In this document: piece after piece, positions 54,061-64,000 of the stretch | Position numbering within the stretch: position 1 is the first letter of the stretch | Layout: every line of letters begins with the position of its first letter | NCBI GenBank assembly: GCA_963930655.1 | Contig: OZ005618.1 | Coordinates: 18,441,001-18,505,000, forward strand | DNA: 64,000 nt | Direction: 5' to 3' | Origin: Myrica gale | Taxonomy: Eukaryota; Streptophyta; Magnoliopsida; Fagales; Myricaceae | Notes under the pieces: model-generated | What the model was told of the DNA's origin: nothing | Database searches by the model: none | The model's input: the letters and a program-made list of their open reading frames with translations, nothing else | Program-made: the position numbers and the translations under genes

Positions 54061-56487
54061 AGACTCTATAGAAGAGTTGAATGATGCAAAATTAATTTAT
54101 CTCTATATACAAATTCAAAGAGCTAGTCTAATATTTTGAGAGGGTGATTTAACAGCTTGTTAGTATTTTCCCAAGCGTAAGATTCTATAACACCTCTGGA
54201 ATTGATAACTTAAAAATTTCGTAAAATTTAATTAGCCGCTTCAGTGTAGGTAGAGAGGGTTAATTCTAGCGTGAGCCCTAGATACTTTTTTTTTTTCTTT
54301 TCGGATAAGTATAGTACTTGAGACATTTTAGAATATGCCATGCCCATATATATATATATATATACAAATTTATATTCAACTCAGATTAACACCTTCACTC
54401 TATAGGTTCAGCTCGCTGGATACTTTATTATTTAATAAGAAGAAAAATTAACAGACACCTTCATAATTGAGGAGTAAAATCTCGATTTCAAATCAGTATT
54501 TATAATAGAGGATACACATTGACACCTGTTGATAAATTGAGATATAAACTTATCAAATTTGCGCTAGTTTAAGTATGTATCACAACAGGGAGAATAATTT
54601 GGTATACAAATCGTAACTCTCCAACCTTTTATTTTTCAAAAGTAATGTGTTTGAAGAGTATATTTGATTATTACACCCTCCCGAGCTTCACTTCATCACA
54701 TTTTCACAAACTCACAAAATCTCTGAAACACTTTCTCAATCTCGCATTTTCATTTTAGTTCCGTGGAACTCATTTTTACTAGCCTTTACAGATTCTAGGT
54801 ATGTTTTGTAACGCATTTTAACCGATTAACAATATTTTTTTTAGTTTTTATCCTTTCATTTTGCTTTAGTTATTTTGATTTGAATATGCTAAAAATGTAG
54901 AAATATAAGTTCATGTTGATGAATGCGTATGTTTCTAGTTAGTTTAGGATTGTTTGGGAATAATTTTCACATAGAAAAGTAATTTTTTAGAGAGTTTGAA
55001 AATAACTGTGTCGACTCGGCCATTTTTGTTTTCGTGTAACAACGTTTAACTGTTAGGTCATGATGTTCAAACATTTATTACTTAAAAACACCATTTTTAC
55101 ACTACATCGAACGGTTGGCTAAACGTTGAGTCCATGGGTGGAGCCCTGTCTGCGATCCTGCTCCTTCGTCCCCTCAGCTGGCTCCTGTCGTCAACCTCTA
55201 CTTGCCCGAGCGACACTCAACACTCAGCTTGTATGCGCCATCGATTTTGAGAGCGTTGTCTTGTTAATCAACCCAAGTGGAACTGCCCTCGGCTAGTCGG
55301 CACCTTCGGGTACCAGCACGACGTGCAGGAACTGGGTCAAAAGAATACCGTATGACAACGAAATTTGAGCATCGGTCTTTAAGGCCTCAGCACAGACGGA
55401 CTGGTAGATGTATGATGTCATATCAACAAGAAGCCTCCGTACAACTACTAGATACAAGAACTCGGCCTAACCATAAGACAGCTCCGTCGTGTGCTTCTTC
55501 GGGTCATGGCGGAGCAGAGGATCAGGTATATAATTTAATTATATATCATTTAAGGAATAATCACAACATTTTTTTAGTTTTGGAGAGTATCGTTCAAATA
55601 TAAAATATATCGTTCTAGTAAGAAACAAAGTTGTTACATTATCTAAGCACTATTAGAATGGTCTTTGGATAATTGTTAGAGTTATTTGACAACTAATTAT
55701 GGAGTTCGAATAAAACAATTTCACGTTCAGACGTACGAAAATATCGAACGGACGCCCCGAACAAATACCACAAATGAGACCGTGAGCCCCATTTCACCCC
55801 AACCTTTCAAAACACCAAAAAATCGCCCAATATTCTTCTTAGACCACTTCTTACATTTTTTGTCTTATTATTGTAAGAAAATACTTAATGATGGAGCTTG
55901 CTTGTGTTTGGAGGTGAGTTTATAAATTTAATCAATGTCGGCCAGCACGCCATTATCAACGGAAGTAAAGCAAGCTATCCATTAAGTTTTTAGGTATAAA
56001 TTTTGTATTGTTGTGGCTTGAATTTGTAGACGACATTGATGTTTAAATGCTCATGGGTAGTTTTACATTTGTTTAGGAGAGTTGAATGCATGCTTTAGGA
56101 GTAAAGAAACATATTTTTGGGATTGATTAAGAGTTTTTGGATCGGTTATTTTCACAATTTTTGCGTAGTGATCGAACTTTGTAAAAGTTCCATTCAAACG
56201 GTGTTGCTAAAATGTTAAATTTGGAGGGATGACACCTACATATGAGTGGAAAATTTTATACTGTTCGGACGGATTGGTTTTGTTCGTACATTTTTAAAAC
56301 TTTTTTAGGAATATTACAAGTTTCGCATTTTGCACCACAAATCTAAATGAAAGGTGTTCGGCGTTAGATGGTTTTGTATCTTTGTAACAATATTAACATC
56401 CAAAATAAACAAATGAAGAGAACAAAAGATGATACAATATTTTGCATACCGTCATCTTTCATTGCATGGAAGGAAATTGAGAGAAAT
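54061..56487. other. Transposon-like sequence with no identified gene
   Basis: Contains a TA microsatellite at 54349-54363. From about 55000 on it has TCGAACG and GTTCGGACGG motifs like the CACTA-like copies, so it may be interior sequence of that element. An open stretch at 55277-55525 (FEHRSLRPQHRRTGRCM...) ends at a possible AG/GTATAT donor but matches nothing I know. It is continuous with 59912 onward if the solo LTR is removed. Confidence 0.4.
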
Positions 56488-56929
56488 TGTCACGCCCCGA
56501 ACGCTAGCCCGAAGGGGGTTAATGACAGCCGCGAGAATCCACTCAATGAATGTTCCAGCGTATCCTCTTAATCATGCAGCGATTTTTTTTTTTTTTTTTA
56601 CATCTAACCGAGAGAGACGGGCCAAAGAGATTTGCTATAACTTCAACTTACCCCGAAATGACTTCCTCGAAAAAGGGTATGCGTCTTAATGACGTCGCAA
56701 GGCTGCATAGCTGAAGTACACGATCTAATGAGATTCCATCAAATCCTCTTCACATCGACCTACTCATAACATCTTATCCTCTAATGAACAACAAAAGAGA
56801 AAAGGTCATTCTCGTCGGTTCCTCTTCTAGATTTCCCCTCCTGAAACGTTATCTGGAATGATACAATTTAAAACTGTGAGTCGAAAGACTCAGTAAGGAA
56901 TTATAATTAAAACAAGGACTTGAAATCCT

Positions 56930-57130
56930 GATTTGAAAATATGATCTTGAAATCGTGAGTTTGAAACCATGAACTTAAAATCGTAGGCATGCACTTGAAT
57001 TTGTAATCATAAGCATTCACTTAAACTTGAAATTATAAGCATGCACTTAAACTTGAAATCATAAGCATGCACTTAAACTTGAAATCATCATGAACTTGAA
57101 ATCATAATGAACTTAAAATCATAGCATGCA
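56930..57130. repeat. 26-28-bp tandem repeat in the solo LTR
   Basis: Four or more copies of ATAAGCATGCACTTAAACTT plus GAAATC, some decayed. Confidence 0.85.
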
Positions 57131-57399
57131 CTTGATCTTGAAATATCATGTAAACTTATGCAATTCATGCATGATCATGAATTTTGATGCACGTGTATGC
57201 TTCATGATTGCATATGCACATGCACTTGCTCTTGAAAACATCACTTATACTTAAAAATCTCTTGCTTTTGGAAAATCATTCCAATTATTAACTGATGGGC
57301 TACTTGCCCGCTATTTACCCCTGACATCAGGGTTGTGCGTTCCCGTTGGAACTGTCCCCTATTTCCCTTGGGGACCCTACATATGGTCGAGCTAGCACA

Positions 57400-57560
57400 C
57401 CTTCTCGCATTCGTCCTTCAGTGGCTAGACACATTCTTGCAAGCATCCTTCAGTGTGATTGCACAACCTCCTGGGCTACCCATCCTTCTTGCAAGCATCC
57501 TTCGGTATGGGTGCCCTAGGTGACATCCACCCTTCACGTAAACGTCCTTCAGTATGGATG
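57400..57560. repeat. Dispersed CATCCTTC repeats in the solo LTR
   Basis: Repeated units of the type TTGCAAGCATCCTTC.GT and CGTCCTTCAGT, roughly every 50 bases. Confidence 0.65.
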
Positions 57561-58079
57561 CACCTTCTTAACTTGGTACGGTACCGACCGACTTGGGTTC
57601 ATTAACTAACTTGTCATAAAACTTGTCATAAAGTAGCATAAAAATGGTACTTTCATTTGCATAAAATTTCTCCTTTCTCATGAGGAAAATGAATGCAAAT
57701 GATCATGATGTGTTCATGTCGTGCTTGATAATGTCATGCTTGGTATGCTTATTCATAAATACTTTCATGCTGTGTATCATTCTATTTTTAAAAAGCGTAA
57801 GTTTCTACTTACTATTTTCACTTACCTCTGTTCCCTTGAGCGCTTGACTGCACTTTGCCTACAATTGGGTCATACTTGTGTTATTCAAGGGTTCACTAGA
57901 CGTATGGAGTAAACATTCAATAGCTCATACTTCGTCATACAAAAATATCAATAAACTTGACCTCTAGTTGGTCATCTTACACCACAAGGCATTTTTTTAA
58001 GTGAAAAACCTAGTAGGGTATCCTAATAGGTCAATGGGAAACTTAGAAACTTAGGAAAAATTTTGTGAAATCCAAAGAA

Positions 58080-58285
58080 GCTGGTCGAGCGCCGGTCGAG
58101 CGCTAAGCCTCTGTATAAAAATGTTAAGAGGTGCTCGAGCGCTGGTCGAGCGTCAGTCGAGCGCTAAGCCTCTGTAAAATTGTTCGAAGGACGCTCGAGC
58201 GCTGGTCGAGCGTCGGTCGAGCGTGAACTTACTGCACTAAAAATTCTTGAAGGGTGCTCGAGCGCCTGTCGAGCGCCAGTCCATA
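58080..58285. repeat. GGTCGAGCGC palindromic repeat array, first cluster
   Basis: Four blocks spaced by 50-60 bases, each with GCTCGAGCGC followed by GGTCGAGCG or a close variant, then CTAAGCCTCTGT or a similar tail. Confidence 0.85.
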
Positions 58286-59454
58286 TTTCAGACTCCAAAC
58301 ACACATAATACATCCAACACCAACAAAATTTTGCCCCAAATGCTCTCCTCATATAACCTCATATACAAGACTTAAACTTTACACATACAACTCAAAACTT
58401 CCAACCAAAAACAATGATTTCATCACTAGAACAAAGGTTATTGCATCTATTTCACTCCCTTTGGTCTTTTATCAAACACCCAGTATGCAAGTTGGTTTCT
58501 CTTGGGTTTATAAATTCCCAGATCTAACCACATTCCCCATGGTTTTGTGCACAATCCATACAACTCTCTAAAACTCACTAGATCTACATTTTCTTCAAAG
58601 AAAACACATGAATCTCAAGGAGAAATCTAACAACACACAACCATTCAAAAGAAAAAAGAGAAGATAGGTGAAAATGGGTATGGCTTGGCCGGCCATAACC
58701 ACTCACCTCCTTCTCTCTCTTTCTTTCTCTTCTTCCTTTCTTCTTCTTCTTTTCTCCTTATTCTTTCTTTCTTTTCTTCTTTTCTTCTTCTTCTTTCTTT
58801 TTTCTCTTCTCTTCTCTTCTTCGGTGGGAGCTAGGGCAAAATGGCTTTTCAATTTGGGAGGGGGGGTGCTTATACGAGAGAGATTGGGGGAAGGGAAAAA
58901 GGCAAAATTGCCCTTTCCCCCTATTTCCCCCTTTTATCCCTCAATCTCCTCTCTTCTTTCCTCTTCTGCCCCTAAAGAAAATTTTATTTTCTTTTCCTGC
59001 CACTCCACAAATAACTCTAATATGTCTCCTCATCATTGTTCCAAGGATTCTCATATTTCCAAGGCTGAAGCCCCTAATTAAAATATTTCCACATCTTGTA
59101 ACTTAGGGGCATTTTCCTTTAATAAACAATTCCAGCAATCTCAATTGCTCAATCTAATGACAATTAATAACACAGTCAGATCTTAGCTTAAAACTCATAA
59201 AAACGTTAGGGGAAAAATCCCCCTAAACACAACTTGAAATTAATTATCCATACAGATATCCTCAATATAATCCTTACACTATCCCTTACTCGATACTTTA
59301 CATCATACCATGTCTGGGCTAATGTCTATCGACTTTCCACCATCTTAACCTCAATAAATTTCTTAACTAAGCTTATACAACTTTCCTCAATGTTAGGGTT
59401 CACAAATCTCCCATTGGGACTCCAAATTCATCATATATGGAATTTTAACTGGTC

Positions 59455-59630
59455 CCGCTCGAGCGCCAGTCGAGCACCGGTCGAGCGCCAACTTACTGTC
59501 TAATTCATTGCGTAGAATTCCCAAGGGCCGCTCGAGCACCTGTCGAGCGTTGGACAAACTACAAGACACTGTCCATCATATTTCCTTAAGGCCGCTCGAG
59601 CGCCTGTTGCCCGCTGGTCGAGCGCAATGT
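59455..59630. repeat. GGTCGAGCGC palindromic repeat array, second cluster
   Basis: Three more blocks with CGCTCGAGCGCC or CGCTCGAGCACC, followed by GTCGAGCG variants, about 60 bases apart. Confidence 0.85.
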
Positions 59631-59911
59631 TACTTAAAAACAGGGTGCTAAGAAAAATCTTCTTATTCCAACACCCTAATTGTGATCCTCCAATTATTTC
59701 AACTAAGTCCCCAAATGCTCAATTTCAATATTGTCAAACTACAAACAACATATCAATTCAATTACAATATAGATGCACAAAGTGCTAGGGGAAATATTCA
59801 CCTAGACATATCCTTAGATTAATTCCCCTATACCTACCTTTCTCCATAATTAGGACACAGCTTAAGGAGTCATAATTCTTTTACAAGGATAGAAAAAGTT
59901 GGGGTCTCACA

Positions 59912-60529
59912 GAAATACTTTGATCAGTAGAGCCGGATTTCTAAAAACCTTTTGAACTACACATCAAATCTACAAAGCAGTTATGGGCAAAATATTTATG
60001 GCATCAAATTTGTCTCCCTATAAACTAGAGCATTTAAAGAACTGCATTGTAGGTCTGATGTGTGACCAAAAGATTTTCAAAAGTCTGGCATTACTGGTCA
60101 AACTATTGTTTTCTATTGCTTTCCATACAATGTTGGATTAGCTTTTGTTATTATATCTGTCAGTTTCCTCTGGATCTTAATATTGTTATAGTGATGCATA
60201 ACTATTCGAGGCTCACGACCTTTCATTTATATTTGTCATGCAGAATGCAAAACTGCTACAAAAAAACTTTTTTGAATGTGTCGAACGAGAACAATCCATC
60301 CGAATGGTGTGAACATGTTAGATATAATCTTTCACCTACATCAGCCATGTCTGGGGCCTTTGCTTTTCCAAGGCTTGGTATTGGATCACCTTTTCCGGGA
60401 ATGACATCGAGTAATTGTATAGGTAAGCTATATATATTTTCTATTATGCTCACTTTTTTTAGTGATTATTTTTTCAAATATTAAGTGTTATATTGATTCA
60501 AATTTCTAAATCAGGAAGACGAGGATGTA
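59912..60529. other. Transposon sequence with a possible exon
   Basis: Continuation of 55000-56487 across the solo LTR. The frame at 60242-60422 (NENNPSEWCEHVRYNLSPTS, AFAFPRLGIGSPFPGMTSSN) follows a TTTGTCATGCAG acceptor-like site and ends at TATAG/GTAAGC, a donor-like site. It looks exon-like but is unidentified. Its second half is repeated at 60977-61090. Confidence 0.35.
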
Positions 60530-61670
60530 GGAAGAGTTGCAAAAAGTCTTAAAGTAGTTAGACCCACCACGACGGTCAAGATAGACTTTTTGTTTCATCA
60601 CAAATAATATTTTAATTATTTTATATTTTGTTAATAAATTCGTTATTTAATTTCTTTTTTAATAATTTTCTAGTGACTATTTTAATTAAAAAAGCGAAAA
60701 GAAATCCGCTGCAACGTTAAAGGTCTTGTTTGGACAGTAGTGAAATTCGATGTTTAATCAAATTCGAACAATTCAGCAATTCCGTTCGTTGACCGTTCGA
60801 ACGCTACTTTTTGACATTTTTGAATGCCCGCATCTGGATGTCCAACGGACTTGATGCTAATCATTGGAATGTAGATAGAATGTGTTCGAAGTGTATTTCA
60901 AACATCCGAAGTCATTCAAACGTATACACGAAGCATTGCAACACATTTGAAACGGTTACAAACGTTTTAGTTTATTGTGTGAACATGTTAGATATAATCT
61001 TTCACCTACATCAGCCATGTCTGGGGCCTTTGCTTTTCCTAGGCTTGGTATTGGATCACCTTTTCCGGGAATGACATCGAGTAATTGTAGCTATATATAT
61101 TTTCTATTATGCTCACTTTTTTAGTGATTATTTTTTCAAATAATTAAGTGTTATATTGATTCAAATTTCTAAATCAGGAAGACAAGGATGTAGGAAGAGT
61201 TGCAAAAAGTCTTAAAGTAGTTAGACCCACCACGACGGCCAAGATAGACTTTTTGTTTCATCACAAATAATATTTTAATTATTTCGATATTTTCGAGTAT
61301 TGTAATTAATTATTTTATATTTTGTTAATAAATTCGTTATTTAATTTCTTTTTTAATAATTTTCTAGTGACTATTTTAATTAAAAAAGCGAAAAGAAATC
61401 CGCTGCAACGTTAAAGGTCTCGTTTGGACAGTAGTGAAATTCGATGTTTAATCAAATTCGAACGATTCAGCAATTTCGTTCGTTGACCGTTCGAACGCTA
61501 CTTTTTGACATTTTTGAATGCCCGCATCTGGATGTCCAACGGACTTGATGCTAATCATTGGAATGTAGATAGAATGTGTTCGAAGTGTATTTCAAACATC
61601 CGAAGTCATTCAAACGTATACACGAAGCATTGCAACACATTTGAAACGGTTACAAACGTTTTAGTTTATT
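60307..61670 (+). repeat. 670/694-bp direct tandem duplication
   Basis: 60307-60976 and 60977-61670 are nearly identical, both starting GTGTGAACATGTTAGATATA. The junction shares GTGT with the sequence following the second copy. The second copy retains about 28 bases (TTTCGATATTTTCGAGTATT region) missing from the first. It duplicates half of the possible exon and part of the CACTA-like end, and creates two near-identical frames (60811 and 61505), which are not genes. Confidence 0.92.
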
Positions 61671-63037
61671 GTGTTGAAACGGTTTCCGAGGCATCGAATA
61701 TCAAATTATTGTTTCATTTTGAATGGTGATTCTAGTTATCAAATGGAGATAAATGTATTGTTGGATGACGATTGAACGTTTCATATAAGCGTTGGTAGTC
61801 ATTCGAACATTTTTTTCTGATGTTCGTTCGAAAGAGTTGGAACGGTATAGTTATTTTGGGATAGAAATCTGTAAACTTTTTGAGACGAAACAAAGTTTTC
61901 GCTCTAAAAATATTTTCTAAAAAAACTTTTGTAACAAGATTGTTGGGATAGTTAGAGTGACAGGCGGAATTCGTATTTTTTGGGATAGATTTTTCCATCC
62001 CAAAAATGAAATTTTGTTGTAGTGATTTTCAATGCTTAATTACTTTTAAGTTATGCTTCTTTAGAAGAAATGTTTTTCTGATCCCTAAAAGTGGCCGTTA
62101 ATGGGGATGAAATTAATTTCATGCATCGTGTGCTTAGTACTTAATCGCTTTTCAGGGACTACATAAGTAATTTGTCCGTAAAACCTGTACTATTATTGAG
62201 GCTAAAACTAATTTCCTGTCGTCCTTGAAATCCATTATCTTTTAGGGATACAAGGTTCGTCTTTAAAAGCCACTATTTTTTCAGGGATAACCCTACTAAT
62301 TGCATCCCTGGAGGTTATAGGCCCTAATTTTTAGGTAACATCCCTTATATGTTCGTACCCAGAATGCACTTTTAGAGATGAAGATTCATTACTGAGAAGT
62401 TTTTGTTCCTACCAGAAGGTTTTAATGCTGTTAAGATATTAATGAATTTCTTCAATGACCTAGATTGAATTAAGCAATGTGCTAATGCACTCAACTGTTT
62501 AATGAACCTGTCATGCCTCAAATCCCATATCGCTCTTCGAAGCTATATAGGTCAATGATTTTTTTTTTTCCAAAATTGAAGAGAATGTTCTTTGTAAAAT
62601 TAAACTTGAGAAGTACTATCCATATTCATACATTCTCAAACTTCAAGCCAACACTTAAAATATTACATAATGCTAAATATCACACATCAATTTACACTAT
62701 ACCAACCCCAAATTCCTTATACAATAATCCTCAAGTTCTACATCATTACCACACACCTTCGGTTCCCAATGGATCTGTATCTACAACTCTCAGGTAAAGG
62801 TAAAGGGTGAGCTTCAACTAACTAGCTCAGTACGTAGAAGAAGTTAAACAGTTGGTGATTGTGAGTCAATGTATTCTTTTAATTACATGCAAAAAGTTGC
62901 TCAATTCTGCAAAATAATAAATGTGAACTCATAAATAACCAATTTCCCACTTTTAAAGTACAGATATCAATTTTCTCAAAATCTCCATTCTAAGACATAA
63001 TCATGAATAATAAAATTAACTGTGAGCAATAAAAACA
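60530..63037. repeat. CACTA-like end plus flank, copy X2
   Basis: Partner of 50280-52431. The CACTA-type terminus GTTGTAGTG ends at 62024. It contains the tandem duplication and an extra AT-rich piece at about 62535-62775 relative to X1. Confidence 0.7.
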
Positions 63038-64000
63038 CTTTGAAATAGTTTCCAAACCCCAATTCTCAAGCATTTTACTAGTTGTCAGATGTTTTGCCCC
63101 ATCTGCGTCGATTTGTGCGGTTCCGTCCATCCCCTTTCTTCAGAACTAGTCCCATAATACATCTCCTTTCACGGGACTCATATACCTAATTTCTCAACCA
63201 TCGAGGTTAATCCCCTTATTACACTTTTCTCTGAAAGTCAACGTGGTTGCATTGCTTTCTCCCGTAGGGAACTTTCGTAAACTATGATGCCGAGCTGTAA
63301 CTCTGTTGCCATCGAGAGTATTTCAAGGTTCTCACATATACGTGAAATGAAATAAAATATTTGAAGCCACAGTGCCAATTTCCAAATTCTCATTTTACTG
63401 ATCATCACTTCACTAGATACAATTTTGTATATATTAACAAAATCAAGTTCTTAATTAACGCAATTAAAATCAATCACTATTTCATAATGGCACCACATGC
63501 GTTACATTTCACATATAAATTCTACCTTATAACAATTTACTCAACTCACAATTTACATGAAAAAAAACACCAATTTCAAAGTTTCAACAACGAATGCATA
63601 AAATCTCAATTTCATGTACAAATACACTTTATATACTCAAACATTTTCATTTTCAAAATATCTCATTTCTAAAATAATTTAAAAAATATATATGCTTAAT
63701 TAACAAATTTTACTTACCTCAAGTTCAAGCACTATATTGAATATAACCACGCGCCTCAATTATTCTCACTCAAACCTATTGAACAGTATAACCAAATTAA
63801 TATCAATTTCTATTTTGGCACCTGACATATCTAAATTTTCCCAAACCATATATATTCTTAAATCATTAAATAACTCAACACTAATATTATAGCAGAAACT
63901 TTCCTCCAGAATTAATACTTTACTCACTTTCTAATTATCAAAATTAAAACCTATAACAGTACATGCATATCTTGAATCGAAATTTCTGCAACATAACAAC
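63038..64000. other. No gene recognised to the window end
   Basis: AT-rich with a GC-richer stretch at 63090-63350. A 103-codon frame at 63361-63672 is rich in Asn, His, Phe and Ile and looks accidental. Confidence 0.35.

Larger units (their letters stand above)
56488..59911. mobile_element. 3.4-kb solo LTR, probably Ty3/gypsy
   Basis: Begins TGTCACGCCCCGAACGC and ends TTGGGGTCTCACA (TG...CA), with a perfect 5-bp duplication GAAAT at 56483-56487 and 59912-59916. No primer-binding site or gag-pol adjoins either end, so it is a solo LTR. The TGTCACGCCCC start and great length are typical of some Ty3/gypsy families such as Tekay/Del chromoviruses; that assignment is inference. It contains several internal repeat arrays. 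The Leu/Phe-rich frame at 58668-59081 arises from a CT-rich tract. Confidence 0.85.

Noticed and set aside
58668..59081. 137-codon frame with a long Leu/Phe hydrophobic stretch
   Set aside because: Product of a (CTT)n/(TTC)n tract inside the 3.4-kb solo LTR; not a signal peptide or membrane protein.
60811..61729. Two almost identical frames starting MTFLNARIWMSNG
   Set aside because: They arise from the tandem duplication of transposon DNA. Near-identity reflects recent duplication, not selection.

Overview
This is AT-rich nuclear DNA from a flowering plant, most likely a eudicot. The evidence is plant-only gene families (OVATE protein, CC-NB-ARC resistance genes, PMI1, pollen-type receptor kinase), GT-AG introns, and dense nested plant transposons (CACTA, Mutator-like, hAT, Tourist-like MITEs, Ty1/copia, long solo LTRs). 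I see no rRNA, tRNA or CRISPR. It reads as a gene-poor, transposon-rich segment with few apparently intact genes: an OVATE family repressor (17508-18053, +), a CAF1-type deadenylase (33192-34034, -), and perhaps a small protein of unknown function (2876-3328, +).

Layout. 1-4929: a receptor-kinase fragment, one end of a CACTA element, a MITE and the small unknown gene. 4930-16551: apparently one 11.6-kb CACTA element (inverted subterminal repeat blocks, TTA on both sides). It holds a solo LTR (6497-7632, target duplication ACAAG), two damaged exons of an AIMP1/Arc1-like gene (8402-8727, -) and a 2.57-kb Pack-MULE (9390-11961) carrying five exons and the introns of a kinesin-7 motor. 16552-21034: a hairpin, an AT microsatellite, the OVATE gene with a MITE just upstream of its start codon, and more MITEs. 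21316-28990: a head-to-tail minus-strand array of four broken NB-ARC units with a period near 0.84 kb. A 448-bp hAT MITE and a 4.2-kb MULE, each with exact target duplications, interrupt it; the MULE carries a Rab GTPase P-loop exon.

30535-38982: a decayed hAT transposase, the CAF1 gene with a duplicated upstream segment, two more hAT-type elements and a PMI1 fragment. 39000-46703: two Ty1/copia families in opposite orientations, rearranged and lacking pol. 46704-64000: almost all repeats, including two paralogous segments (47890-49960 and 52432-54060), two copies of a CACTA-like end plus flank (50280-52431 and 60530-63037, the second with an internal 670-bp tandem duplication), and a 3.4-kb solo LTR (56488-59911, target duplication GAAAT).

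The genes do not form a pathway. What links them is transposon activity: three cellular gene fragments (kinesin, Rab, AIMP1-like) lie inside DNA transposons, and many insertions can be ordered in time from nesting and target-site duplications. All family names come from reading translations by eye; no database search was possible.
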